Shown here: positions 26,572 to 35,623 of the stretch, in pieces
Position numbering within the stretch: the stretch's first letter is position 1
Layout of the letters: the number at the start of each line of letters is the position of its first letter
Assembly: GCF_013285155.1 (NCBI RefSeq)
Contig: NZ_JABTEL010000001.1
Coordinates: 372,001-436,000, forward strand
From: Winogradskyella undariae
Lineage (GTDB): Bacteria > Bacteroidota > Bacteroidia > Flavobacteriales > Flavobacteriaceae
Direction of reading: 5' to 3'
DNA length: 64,000 nt
The notes under the pieces: generated by a model
The model's input: only the letters and a program-made list of their open reading frames with translations
What the model was told of the DNA's origin: nothing
Database searches by the model: none
Translations under genes and position numbers: made by a program

Positions 26572-27693
26572 TTAGTTATCGTGATTCTGAATTTGTGAAA
26601 CAATCAATTTAGCAGTATTCTCACTAGCTCCTGTTCCTCCTAATATTTTTTCTAATTCATAATAATCTAAAAAGAGTTGTTCTCGTTTTTTAGAATCTAA
26701 AATAGCAATTAATTCTTTTTTAAGTCGCTTTTTATTTAAATCACCTTGAATTAATTCTGTAACCACTTCGCGATCCATAATAAGATTAACAAGAGAAATG
26801 TATTTTAAAGTAATAATGCGTTTTGCAATTTGATAAGAAATAGCATTTGCCTTGTAGCAAACGACTTGCGGAACTTTAAATAAAGCCGTTTCTAATGTTG
26901 CTGTACCAGATGTAACTAATGCAGCTGTAGAAATACTTAGCAAATCATAAGTTTTATTCGAAATAAAATTGATGTTATCATGTTTTATAAAAGGTTTATA
27001 AAATTCATAATCTTGGCTAGGTGCTCCTGCAATAACAAACTGATAGTCTTTAAAATCATCAACCAAGCTTAACATTACGCTAAGCATTTTAGTGATTTCT
27101 TGTTTTCTACTTCCTGGCAATAAAGCAATAATAGGAAGATCGCTTAAATTGTTTTCTTTTCTAAAAACACTATCATTAACTTGAGGTCTATCTGCTATGG
27201 CATCAATGAGTGGGTGACCAACAAAATTCACATCATAATCATACTTTTTGTAGAATGCTTTTTCAAAAGGTAGTATGCAGTACATGGCATCTACATTCTG
27301 TTTTATCTTTTCTACTCGGCTTGCTCTAGAGGCCCAAACTTGTGGAGAGATATAATAATGAGTTTTGTAATTAAGCTCTTTTGCCCACTTTGCAATTCTT
27401 AGGTTAAACCCAGAATTATCAATAAAAATAATGACATCAGGTTGAAATTTTTCAATATCAGATTTACAAAATTTAATAAGGCCTAAAATTTTTCTAAGAT
27501 TAAAAATCACTTCAGCAAACCCCATAAATTGGCGTTCCTTATAATGCATCACCAATTCTCCGCCAACATTTTGCATAAGGTCTCCTCCCCAAAATCTTAT
27601 GTTAGCTTCTTTGTCTTGTTTAAACAATGCTTTCATTAGGTTAGAACCATGCAAATCGCCTGAAGCTTCTCCAGAAATGATGTAGTATTTCAT
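26572..27693 (-). CDS. lpxB: lipid-A-disaccharide synthase
   Basis: LpxB (GT19) joins UDP-2,3-diacylglucosamine and lipid X to make the lipid A disaccharide at the inner membrane. The 373 residues show ISGEASGDLHGSNLM at the start, YISPQVWASR, LPFEKAFYKK, FVGHPLID, LLPGSRKQEI and SGTATLETALF, all standard landmarks. The gene lies 24 bp after surE on the minus strand, an arrangement common in Bacteroidota. Confidence 0.97.
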   Translation of the reverse strand: MKYYIISGEASGDLHGSNLMKALFKQDKEANIRFWGGDLMQNVGGELVMHYKERQFMGFAEVIFNLRKILGLIKFCKSDIEKFQPDVIIFIDNSGFNLRIAKWAKELNYKTHYYISPQVWASRASRVEKIKQNVDAMYCILPFEKAFYKKYDYDVNFVGHPLIDAIADRPQVNDSVFRKENNLSDLPIIALLPGSRKQEITKMLSVMLSLVDDFKDYQFVIAGAPSQDYEFYKPFIKHDNINFISNKTYDLLSISTAALVTSGTATLETALFKVPQVVCYKANAISYQIAKRIITLKYISLVNLIMDREVVTELIQGDLNKKRLKKELIAILDSKKREQLFLDYYELEKILGGTGASENTAKLIVSQIQNHDN

Positions 27694-27717
27694 TTTAATT
27701 TTTTATTCAAAAGTTGA

Positions 27718-28485
27718 TTATAATTCCCAAGTATTCAAACTTTGTATCGCATGGTGTGCAGTTAAGTCAAAATGAACTGGTACAACAGATACATATCCGT
27801 TTTCTAAAGCCCATTCATCAGTATCTTCACCTTCATCCATATTTACAAATTTACCAGTTAACCAATAATAATCGCGACCCATTGGGTTGGTACGTTTATC
27901 AAATTCTTCTTTCCAGTTAGCTTTTGCCTGTCTGCAAATTTTGATGCCTTTTATTTCTTCTTTTTTTAGATTTGGTAAATTCACATTTAATACAACACCT
28001 TCAGGTAAACCATGTTCTAAAACTTGTCTTGTAATAGTTTCTACAAAGGTTTTACAGTGTTCAAAATTAGCACTCCAATTATAATCTAAAAGTGAAAATC
28101 CTATGGCAGGGATTCCTTCAATACCAGCTTCAACAGCAGCACTCATTGTTCCTGAATAAATAACATTTATAGAAGAGTTTGAGCCGTGGTTTATTCCAGA
28201 AACACAAATATCTGGTCGTCTTTCTAATATTTCGTTAACCGCAAGTTTTACACAATCTACAGGTGTTCCAGAACAACTATATTCAGGTTGTTTTCCATCG
28301 ATATTAACTTTTTCTATGTGTAAGGTAGAATTGATTGTGATGGAATGTCCTGTGGCACTTTGCGGACTGTCTGGTGCTACGACTACGACATCTCCAATTT
28401 GATTCATTACAGAAATCAAAGTTCTTATTCCTGGAGCAGTTATACCATCATCATTTGTGACTAAAATTAAAGGACGTGTAGACAT
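27718..28485 (-). CDS. surE: 5'/3'-nucleotidase SurE
   Basis: SurE is a metal-dependent phosphatase acting on nucleoside monophosphates. The metal motif LVTNDDG is at residues 9-14, with GTPVDCVKLAV and SGINHGSNSSINVIYSGT further in, the classic SurE signatures. Its 255 residues are the usual length. It is first in the minus-strand group with lpxB and the NlpC/P60 gene, and divergent from the Prc-type protease across a 315-bp gap. Confidence 0.97.
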   Translation of the reverse strand: MSTRPLILVTNDDGITAPGIRTLISVMNQIGDVVVVAPDSPQSATGHSITINSTLHIEKVNIDGKQPEYSCSGTPVDCVKLAVNEILERRPDICVSGINHGSNSSINVIYSGTMSAAVEAGIEGIPAIGFSLLDYNWSANFEHCKTFVETITRQVLEHGLPEGVVLNVNLPNLKKEEIKGIKICRQAKANWKEEFDKRTNPMGRDYYWLTGKFVNMDEGEDTDEWALENGYVSVVPVHFDLTAHHAIQSLNTWEL

Positions 28486-28800
28486 TTTGTATTAAAATTT
28501 AATGAATTGTAAAAGTAATAAAAAAGGCTTCGGTTTAATAGTAATTGATACGTGTTGTTTTAGCTTAACTGTAGTGAGAATTATAATTATTAATGTTGAA
28601 TTAGAAATGGTGTAATATTGGCTTTAACAAAAAAATAGGGTATCTATTTTTTATGGCATGGTTTTTTCATCTATTTTAGTGAAAAATTGAGAGCCTACTT
28701 TAATTAAAAAAGAAAAATAAGTACAATCATATTTTAAGTTTTTAGAAAAAAAGACTTAAATGCTGATGAAGACTTTTTTTGTAAAAACAAAAAAAAGAGA
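28486..28800. other. divergent intergenic region surE / Prc-type protease
   Basis: This AT-rich stretch of 315 bases is flanked by divergent start codons, so it must hold both promoters. I see no open frame, no strong hairpin and no clear -33/-7 pair. A purine-rich run (AAAAAAAAGAGA) directly precedes the protease ATG. Confidence 0.4.
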
Positions 28801-30960
28801 ATGAAAGGGAAATATAAATTTTTATTATTGGCACTGTTAATAGCATTTGCCTCTTGCAGTTTTACAACTAAGAAATTTGAAGATCCAGATAAAGATAAAT
28901 TGTTAATTCAACTTATTACTTATCTTCTAGATCAAGGTCATTTTGAACCAAAAGATATTAATGATGATTTTTCAGCACATGTTTTTGAAAATTATTTGAA
29001 TAATTTAGATCCGTTTAAACGTTATTTTTATGAATCTGATATCAAAGAATTTGAAGCTTACAAAGAGAAAATCGATGATCAAATTAGAGCTTACGATGTA
29101 TCTTTCTTTAATCTAACACACGAAAGATTATTAAAGCGTATTGCTGAATCTAAGGAGATTTATAAATCACTTTTAGATAAGCCTTTTGATTTTTCTAAAG
29201 AAGAATCATATAATTCAGATTATAAAAGCCTTACTTATGTTTCTAGCAAACGTGAAATGAAAGAGCGTTGGAGAAAACAATTAAAGTTTTCTACCATTGC
29301 AAATTATGACGAGGTTATTTCTAGTAAAGATGTAGATAACGATTCTGAATCTAATGAAGAAACAAAACCAAAGAAAGTTGAGTCTAAGAAATCTGAAAAG
29401 GAACTAGAGTCTGAAGCAAGATTATCAACTAAAAAATCGCTTGATGAACTTTATGATTATATTGATGATAGAGTACGTAACGATTGGTTTGCTGTTTATA
29501 TCAACGCTATTGTAGAGGAATTTGATCCACATACTTTTTATTTTGCACCAGAAGACAAAGAGCGTTTTGATACAGATATCTCTGGTAAATTTGAAGGCAT
29601 TGGTGCACGTTTACAGAAAAAAGTAGACGGAATTGTTGTTAACGAAATTATTAGTGGTGGTCCAGCTTGGAGAGCAGATGAATTAGAAGTTGGTGATCAA
29701 ATTCTTAAGGTGAGACAAGGAGATGAAAAAGAAGCGGTTAATATTGTTGGTATGCGTTTAGATGATGCTATTAAATTTATAAAAGGACCTAAAGGAACTG
29801 TTGTAATCTTAACCTTAAAAAAAGTAGATGGTACTATTCAAGATATTTCTATTAAAAGAGATATCGTTGAGTTAGAAGAAACTTATGCTAAATCTTCAAT
29901 AGTAAAAAAAGATGGTAAAACTTTCGGGGTTATTAATTTACCTAAATTTTATATCAGTTTTGAAGATTATAACGAACGAAATGCTGCTTCAGATATTAAA
30001 CAAGAAATCATCAGATTAAAAAAAGAAGGTGTTGAAGGTTTAGTAATGGATTTAAGAAATAATGGAGGTGGATCTCTACAGACCGTAGTAGATATTGCAG
30101 GTTTATTTATAGAAGAAGGTCCTGTGGTGCAAGTGAAAACTACTGGAGAAGCAAAAGAGGTTCTAAAAGATAGAGATAAAGCTATTGTTTGGGATGGTCC
30201 TTTGGTTATATTAGTTAATGAACTTTCGGCATCTGCGTCAGAGATTCTAGCAGCTGCTATGCAAGATTATAAAAGAGGTATTGTTATAGGAAGTAAACAA
30301 ACTTACGGAAAAGGTACTGTGCAATCAGTTATGGATTTAAATGGTATGGTGAAAAATAATACCAATGGAGATCTTGGAGCTTTAAAATTTACGACACAGA
30401 AATTTTATAGAATTAATGGAGGGTCAACACAATTAGAAGGTGTAAAGAGTGATGTTGTTGTTCCGGACCGTTACAGTTATATTGATATAGGAGAAAAAGA
30501 TCAAGAAAATCCTTTACCATGGGATAAAATTGATGCTGCTGATTATGATGTTTGGACTAATTACTTTGATTACGATAATACTGTAAATAAAAGTAAAGCT
30601 CGTATGGCAGATAATCAACAATTAAAACTTATTGATGCTAACGCGCAATGGGTAAAGAAAATTAGAGATCGCGAATCTTATTCATTAAACTATGAGACCT
30701 ATAAAAAGGAAATGGAAGTTAATGAAGAAGAGGCTAAGCGTTTTTCTAAACTTTCAGAGTATGAAACAAACTTAACATTTACGTCTCTACCATATGAGGT
30801 GAAGTTAATGGATGCTGATTCTATATTGATGGAGAAACGAGATAGATGGCATAAAAGTTTATCTAAAGATGTATATGTTGAAGAAGCTATTAATGTGCTT
30901 AACGACATGAAAATGTCTTATACCATTAAAGGTGGTGTAGCTAATTCAGTAAAGAACTAA
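28801..30960 (+). CDS. prc: carboxy-terminal processing protease (Prc/Tsp, S41)
   Basis: This 719-residue periplasmic protease degrades or trims proteins from their C-termini. The lipoprotein-like signal ends AFASC (Cys19). A large N-terminal helical domain (about 25-255), a PDZ domain (about 260-340, with EVGDQILKV), the S41 core and a C-terminal DUF3340-type region follow. The catalytic dyad is Ser478 in LSASASE and Lys504 in TYGKGTVQ, matching E. coli Prc in local spacing apart from one inserted residue. It is the first gene after a long divergent promoter region. Confidence 0.93.
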   Translation: MKGKYKFLLLALLIAFASCSFTTKKFEDPDKDKLLIQLITYLLDQGHFEPKDINDDFSAHVFENYLNNLDPFKRYFYESDIKEFEAYKEKIDDQIRAYDVSFFNLTHERLLKRIAESKEIYKSLLDKPFDFSKEESYNSDYKSLTYVSSKREMKERWRKQLKFSTIANYDEVISSKDVDNDSESNEETKPKKVESKKSEKELESEARLSTKKSLDELYDYIDDRVRNDWFAVYINAIVEEFDPHTFYFAPEDKERFDTDISGKFEGIGARLQKKVDGIVVNEIISGGPAWRADELEVGDQILKVRQGDEKEAVNIVGMRLDDAIKFIKGPKGTVVILTLKKVDGTIQDISIKRDIVELEETYAKSSIVKKDGKTFGVINLPKFYISFEDYNERNAASDIKQEIIRLKKEGVEGLVMDLRNNGGGSLQTVVDIAGLFIEEGPVVQVKTTGEAKEVLKDRDKAIVWDGPLVILVNELSASASEILAAAMQDYKRGIVIGSKQTYGKGTVQSVMDLNGMVKNNTNGDLGALKFTTQKFYRINGGSTQLEGVKSDVVVPDRYSYIDIGEKDQENPLPWDKIDAADYDVWTNYFDYDNTVNKSKARMADNQQLKLIDANAQWVKKIRDRESYSLNYETYKKEMEVNEEEAKRFSKLSEYETNLTFTSLPYEVKLMDADSILMEKRDRWHKSLSKDVYVEEAINVLNDMKMSYTIKGGVANSVKN

Positions 30961-31039
30961 TACTATTTAATTAAAAGAAATTTTATATAATGAAACGTGT
31001 TTTAAACGTTTTATTTAGAGATTTCTAATTAAGAGATGG

Positions 31040-32134
31040 ATGTCTAATAAAAATAATTCATTATCAAAACTGGCGCTTCAAAAGTTTAAAAAAAACTTTT
31101 GGGGCGTTTTTAGTTTGAGTATAATTGCCTGTATTGGCTTGCTTTCTGTGTTTGCTTATGTTTTTGCGCCAGATGCTTCAATAAATGCGAATCAGATGCA
31201 TTTGTCCATTCATTCTAAATCTCCTGGTTTTAAAGTTGAAATGCTAACGATTCCTTCTGGTATTGAGTCGGGACAAAATATTTTTTCAAAACTATCTTTT
31301 GGAGAAAATAATACGGATACCGAAATTCCAATTTCATCATATAAAGTAAAAGGTGATGTATTGCATTATATAGAGTATGCTTCAGATGGATTGCAAGGGC
31401 AAGAAAAGCAACTTGAGCTATCACGTTTTTCTAACTCAAACTATAAAGATTATATAGATACGCGAAGTTTTATTTTTGGTACAGATAAATATGGTAGAGA
31501 TTATTTAAGTAGAATTTTAATAGGCTCGCGTATTTCATTCTTTATCGGTTTTGTAGCTGTTTTTATTTCACTAATTGTAGGTCTTTTAATGGGGAGCTTA
31601 GCGGGTTACTATGGAGGTAAAATTGATGCTTTTATAATGTGGATTATTAATATTACGTGGTCTATTCCTACCTTATTATTAGTGATAGCAATAACCTTAG
31701 CTTTAGGAAAGGGATTTTGGCAAGTTTTTATTGCTGTTGGTTTAACGATGTGGGTAGAAGTGGCAAGAGTTGTAAGAGGGCAAATTATCAGTGCTAAAGA
31801 AATGCAGTACGTAACTGCAGCAAGAGCTCTAGGTTATAATGATTATAGAATAATCACTAAACACATATTGCCCAATATTTTTGGGCCTTTAATTGTTATT
31901 TCTGCGGCTAATTTTGCAGCAGCTATTTTAATAGAGAGTGGATTGAGTTTTTTAGGTATTGGAGCTCAGCCACCAATGGCAAGTTGGGGAGCTATGATAA
32001 AAGATCATTACAACTATATTATTTTAGGTAAACCCTATTTAGCCTTAATACCAGGATTGTGTATTATGTTGCTGGTAATGGCTTTTATGTTAGTGGGTAA
32101 TGCTTTGCGTGATGCTTTAGATGTAAAGTCTTAG
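31040..32134 (+). CDS. ABC transporter permease, OppC/DppC type
   Basis: This 364-residue inner-membrane permease of a peptide/nickel-type ABC importer has one N-terminal helix (about 18-42), an extended periplasmic segment (about 43-150) and then five helices. The EAA-type cytoplasmic loop reads ARALGYNDYRIITKHILPN, and GTDKYGRDYLSRILIGSRIS is the typical OppC sequence. No ATPase, OppB or binding-protein gene lies nearby, so its partners must be elsewhere. It converges on engB with 2 bp between stops and no visible terminator. Confidence 0.92.
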   Translation: MSNKNNSLSKLALQKFKKNFWGVFSLSIIACIGLLSVFAYVFAPDASINANQMHLSIHSKSPGFKVEMLTIPSGIESGQNIFSKLSFGENNTDTEIPISSYKVKGDVLHYIEYASDGLQGQEKQLELSRFSNSNYKDYIDTRSFIFGTDKYGRDYLSRILIGSRISFFIGFVAVFISLIVGLLMGSLAGYYGGKIDAFIMWIINITWSIPTLLLVIAITLALGKGFWQVFIAVGLTMWVEVARVVRGQIISAKEMQYVTAARALGYNDYRIITKHILPNIFGPLIVISAANFAAAILIESGLSFLGIGAQPPMASWGAMIKDHYNYIILGKPYLALIPGLCIMLLVMAFMLVGNALRDALDVKS

Positions 32135-32136
32135 AA

Positions 32137-32754
32137 TTATTGATTAGCACGTAGCTGTTCAATTTCTTCATTAGTAGCTTCTATAAAATCTAATACGCTA
32201 TCTTTTCCTATGCTTTTAGATGAAGATGTTACGAAATATTGAGGTAATTCTTCCCAGAAATTTAAAAGCTCTTTACAATAGTCTTCAACATGGCGTTCAA
32301 TAGCCATAGGTTTCAGTTTGTCAGCTTTAGTGAATATAATTCCAAACGGGATTTCGCTTTCACCTAAATATTGCATAAACTCTAAATCTATAGGTTGTGG
32401 CTTATGTCTAATATCTACTAAAACAAAAGCAGAAACTAATTGTGTACGTTTCTCAAAATAATCTGTAATAAATTTTTGAAATTTTTGCTTTGAAGATTTT
32501 GAAACACGAGCATATCCATATCCTGGTAAATCAACTAAATACCAACTGTCATTTATAGCAAAATGATTGATTAATTGTGTTTTTCCTGGTCGTCCAGAAG
32601 TTTTTGCTAGACTTTTACGATCAGTAATCATATTGATTAATGATGATTTTCCAACATTACTTCGTCCTATAAATGCATATTCTGGCATATTATTTTTAGG
32701 ACATTTTGAGACTTCAGAATTACTAACTATAAATTCAGCTGATTTTATTTTCAT
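32137..32754 (-). CDS. engB: ribosome biogenesis GTPase EngB/YsxC
   Basis: This 205-residue GTPase is needed for large-subunit assembly. The G1 motif GRSNVGKS is at residues 30-37, followed by a switch segment with KTQLINHF, G3 as VDLPGYGYA, G4 as FTKADK and G5-like SSKS near the end. Family length is normal. A REP-like hairpin lies immediately upstream of its start codon. Confidence 0.96.
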   Translation of the reverse strand: MKIKSAEFIVSNSEVSKCPKNNMPEYAFIGRSNVGKSSLINMITDRKSLAKTSGRPGKTQLINHFAINDSWYLVDLPGYGYARVSKSSKQKFQKFITDYFEKRTQLVSAFVLVDIRHKPQPIDLEFMQYLGESEIPFGIIFTKADKLKPMAIERHVEDYCKELLNFWEELPQYFVTSSSKSIGKDSVLDFIEATNEEIEQLRANQ

Positions 32755-32785
32755 GGTACTTCCTGCGAAAACAGAAATTTTTTAA
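32755..32785. repeat. REP-like hairpin motif, degenerate copy
   Basis: TTCCTGCGAAAACAGAAAT forms a short imperfect hairpin and resembles the two inverted copies found between murD and ftsW (41701-41774). It lies directly upstream of engB. Confidence 0.45.
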
Positions 32786-32898
32786 ATCTTATCTATTCAT
32801 TTCGATGTTTTTCGAAGATGAAGATATTAGATAAGAATATTTTTAATTTTTTATCTTAACAATATATCCTTCTTTTGAGGAAGGATTATGATGGGATT

Positions 32899-33663
32899 TT
32901 AGAATCCACGTTTTTCAAGCCAGCTAAACAAAATTTTATTAAACTCATCTGGATGCTCCATCATTGCAGCATGTCCACATTTATCAATCCAATATAATTC
33001 TGAGTCTGGTAATAATTCATGAAACTCTTCAGCGACTTCAGGTGGTGTTACGTGATCATTTTTACCCCAAATAATACAGATTGGAATATCCATGTTAGGT
33101 AAATCCTTAGCCATATTATGTCTAATAGCACTTTTGGCAATAGCTAAAGTTTTAATTAGTTTGTTTCTGTCGTTTACGGTTTCGTAAACTTCATCTACAA
33201 TTTCTTTAGTTGCTACAGCAGGATCGTAAAAAACTTCCTGAGCTTTCTTTTTCATAACTTCGTAATCACTTCGCTTTGTGTAACCGCCTCCCATGGCGCT
33301 TTCATAAAGTCCAGAACTTCCAGTAATAATAAGTGCTTTTATTTTTTCTGGGTATAATTTTGTGTGGTATAGACCAATGTGTCCACCAAGAGAATTTCCT
33401 AATAAGATAACATCTTCAAGACCTTTAAATTCAATAAAGTCTCTAAGGTAATTAGCAAAGCTTTTTACGTTAGTTTTTAAAAGTGTCATGCTGTAGATCG
33501 GTAGCTCTGGTATAATGACTTTATAGCCTTTTGAGCTAAAGAATTTAGTTACTCCGTCAAAATTACTGAGGCCTCCCATTAAGCCATGCAACACAATAAT
33601 TGGTTTGCCTTCGCCTACTTCAATATATCTAAATTCCTTTTCTTTTTTTAAAAGGTGTGCCAT
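32899..33663 (-). CDS. alpha/beta hydrolase
   Basis: This 254-residue soluble alpha/beta hydrolase has the oxyanion motif HGLMGG, the nucleophile Ser in GNSLGGH, an Asp in IWGKNDHVTPP and the His in KCGHAAMMEHPDE. It resembles meta-cleavage or BioH-like esterases, but the substrate is unknown. I chose the ATG at 33663; the frame also allows a TTG two codons earlier. A -7-like box precedes it. It lies upstream of engB on the same strand, with a 144-bp gap. Confidence 0.9.
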   Translation of the reverse strand: MAHLLKKEKEFRYIEVGEGKPIIVLHGLMGGLSNFDGVTKFFSSKGYKVIIPELPIYSMTLLKTNVKSFANYLRDFIEFKGLEDVILLGNSLGGHIGLYHTKLYPEKIKALIITGSSGLYESAMGGGYTKRSDYEVMKKKAQEVFYDPAVATKEIVDEVYETVNDRNKLIKTLAIAKSAIRHNMAKDLPNMDIPICIIWGKNDHVTPPEVAEEFHELLPDSELYWIDKCGHAAMMEHPDEFNKILFSWLEKRGF

Positions 33664-33691
33664 TTGCAAATACGTACTTATGTGTTAGTAA

Positions 33692-33699
33692 CAAATATA
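33692..33699 (-). promoter_or_regulatory. candidate -7 box of the alpha/beta hydrolase
   Basis: On the minus strand this reads TATATTTG, an exact TAnnTTTG match, 28 bases before the ATG at 33663. The -33 element is not convincing. Confidence 0.45.
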
Positions 33700-33871
33700 A
33701 CTATTTCCATCAGAATATAAATAATATGTGGGAAATATCAATGTTTTTTATCTAATGATACAAGATATTGATGGTGTTAATAATTCCCACCAAAAGAAAC
33801 TGTGCTCACAAGACGAATTTATTGACATTGAGTAATATCTCATGGGATTTGATATAAAACTTATCAACAAA

Positions 33872-33941
33872 TGTGGTAGTAAGTGGTAAAAAGTGGTGTT
33901 TTTTTCAATATCTTTGAATTTGAATCGTTAAAGTGGTAAAA
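33872..33941 (+). promoter_or_regulatory. candidate MraZ operator and mraZ promoter
   Basis: Four copies of (A/T)GTGGT begin at 33872, 33882, 33892 and 33932. The first three are spaced exactly 10 bp apart, and the fourth is 40 bp further on, so all lie on one face of the helix. Between boxes 3 and 4 lies TATCTTTG (33909-33916), an exact -7 box. MraZ is known to bind direct repeats with 10-bp periodicity upstream of its own gene. This arrangement fits autorepression of the dcw cluster. Confidence 0.75.
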
Positions 33942-33949
33942 GAAATCTT

Positions 33950-34420
33950 TTGAATTCATTTATAGGGACATACGAATGTAAAGCGGATGCTAAAGGAAGG
34001 CTAATGATACCTGCTGTGCTTAAAAAACAGCTTTCATCAGCTTTGCAAGATGGATTTGTTTTAAAGCGAGCTGTTTTTCAGCCTTGTTTAGAATTGTATC
34101 CGATGTCTGAGTGGAATAAAATGATGGAAAAATTAAATAAACTTAATCGCTTTAAGAAAAAGAATAATGATTTTATAAGACGTTTTACAGCGGGTGTTAA
34201 AATTGTAGAGGTAGATAGTGCTGGCCGTTTATTGATTCCGAAAGACTTAATTAGTTTTTCTGGGATTTCTAAAGAAGTGGTTTTGGCGTCTGCGGTTAAT
34301 ATTCTTGAGATTTGGGATAAAAATAAATACGAACAAGCTATTGATGATGCGGCTTCAGATTTTGCAGATTTGGCCGAGGATGTCATGGGACAAGATGAAG
34401 ACGATAATGGATTATCATAA
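33950..34420 (+). CDS. mraZ: division/cell wall cluster transcriptional regulator MraZ
   Basis: This 156-residue AbrB-like DNA-binding regulator has two swapped-hairpin repeats: GTYECKADAKGRLMIPAVLKK near the N-terminus and VEVDSAGRLLIPKDL in the second half. The start is TTG at 33950, because the family normally begins just before FIGTYE and no ATG is in frame upstream. It is first in the dcw cluster and overlaps rsmH by 14 bases. The GTGGT boxes upstream are its likely target. Confidence 0.95.
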   Translation: MNSFIGTYECKADAKGRLMIPAVLKKQLSSALQDGFVLKRAVFQPCLELYPMSEWNKMMEKLNKLNRFKKKNNDFIRRFTAGVKIVEVDSAGRLLIPKDLISFSGISKEVVLASAVNILEIWDKNKYEQAIDDAASDFADLAEDVMGQDEDDNGLS

Positions 34421-35303
34421 TGCAGTATTACTAAAAGAAACAGTAGATGGTTTAGCTATTAAGCCAGATGGTGTTTATGTAGATGTCACTTTTGGAGGTG
34501 GTGGTCATAGTCGTGAAATCTTATCTAGATTAGGTCCTAACGGAAAATTATATGCTTTTGATCAGGATAAAGATGCTTTAGAAAATGCTATCGATGACGA
34601 AAGGTTTGTGCTTATTAATGAGAACTTCAGATTTGTAAAAAGATTTTTAAGGTTTTATGGCGTGAAAGAGGTTGATGGTGTTTTGGCTGATTTCGGAGTT
34701 TCTTCTCATCAATTTGATGTTGCAGAACGTGGTTTTTCAACTCGATTTGAAGCGGATTTAGATATGCGAATGAATCAGGGGAGTAAGTTATCTGCTTTTG
34801 AGGTTATTAATAATTATGAAGAAGAAGATATAAGGGCGGTCTTGTTTCAATATGGTGAATTACGAAATGCACCTGCAATGGCTAAAGTGATTGTTGAGGA
34901 AAGGAAAAATGCAGAGATTAAAACAAGTGAGCAATTAAAGGCGGTTTTAAAACCTTTTTTAAATCATCAAAAGGAGAATAAAGTTTTGGCTCAGATTTAT
35001 CAGGCGATTAGAATTGAGGTAAATCAAGAAATTGAAGTTTTAAAAGAATTATTACTTCAGATGCCAGAAGTCTTAAAAAAAGAAGGAAGGTTGAGTTTTA
35101 TCTCTTATCACTCTTTAGAGGATCGATTGGTAAAACGATTTATAAGGAATGGATTGTTTGAAGGAGAACCGGAGCGAGATGTTTTTGGGAATTTTGAAGT
35201 TCCCTTAAAAAAAGTAGGTGGATTGATTGTTCCTTCAAAAGAAGAAATAAAAATAAATAATAGGGCCAGGAGCGCGAAACTTAGGATTGCTAAAAAAATA
35301 TGA
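34407..35303 (+). CDS. rsmH: 16S rRNA (cytosine(1402)-N4)-methyltransferase
   Basis: RsmH (MraW) methylates C1402 of 16S rRNA. The start chosen is ATG 34407 (MDYHNAVLLKETVDGL), which matches the family; the open frame extends about 100 bases further into mraZ. The SAM motif is VDVTFGGGGHSREIL, and FISYHSLEDRLVKRF is the C-terminal signature. It has 298 residues. It overlaps mraZ at its start and ftsL at its end (ATGA). Confidence 0.96.
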   Translation: MDYHNAVLLKETVDGLAIKPDGVYVDVTFGGGGHSREILSRLGPNGKLYAFDQDKDALENAIDDERFVLINENFRFVKRFLRFYGVKEVDGVLADFGVSSHQFDVAERGFSTRFEADLDMRMNQGSKLSAFEVINNYEEEDIRAVLFQYGELRNAPAMAKVIVEERKNAEIKTSEQLKAVLKPFLNHQKENKVLAQIYQAIRIEVNQEIEVLKELLLQMPEVLKKEGRLSFISYHSLEDRLVKRFIRNGLFEGEPERDVFGNFEVPLKKVGGLIVPSKEEIKINNRARSAKLRIAKKI

Positions 35304-35620
35304 GAAAAGGCATATACAGCATATTAAAAGGGAAGTTTCTAGTCAGTGATGATTCGTTTAAAAATTGGCGTATCATCATTTTTATTTCTATTCTGGCAAT
35401 TGTTATGATAGCAAGTTCGCATAGTGCGGATCAAAAAGTTTATCAAATAGCTAAGTTAACAAATGAAGTAAAAGAATTGCGTTCAGCTTTTGTTGATAAA
35501 AGAGGGAAGTTAATGCAGCTTAAAAAAGAATCGTTTGTAGAAGCGGTAGTCGTAAAAAAAGGAATTGGGATTTCCTTAAACCCACCAACAAAAATCATAG
35601 TAAAATCACAAGAAGAGTAA
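35300..35620 (+). CDS. ftsL: FtsL-like cell division protein
   Basis: This 106-residue bitopic membrane protein has a short cytoplasmic part, one membrane helix (about residues 25-42, IIIFISILAIVMIASS) and an extracytoplasmic helical tail. This is the shape of FtsL, which with FtsB/Q activates septal synthesis. Sequence similarity in this family is low, so the call rests on topology and on the position between rsmH and ftsI. It starts in the ATGA overlap with rsmH. Confidence 0.85.
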   Translation: MRKGIYSILKGKFLVSDDSFKNWRIIIFISILAIVMIASSHSADQKVYQIAKLTNEVKELRSAFVDKRGKLMQLKKESFVEAVVVKKGIGISLNPPTKIIVKSQEE

Positions 35621-35623
35621 GTT

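Noticed and set aside
32866..32886. 7-bp hairpin (ATCCTTC/GAAGGAT) after the alpha/beta hydrolase gene
   Set aside because: The stem is short and no proper T-run follows on the minus strand, so a terminator call is not supported.
34305..34406. N-terminal extension of rsmH into mraZ
   Set aside because: The extension has no family match, and the conserved RsmH start MDYHNAVLL begins at 34407.
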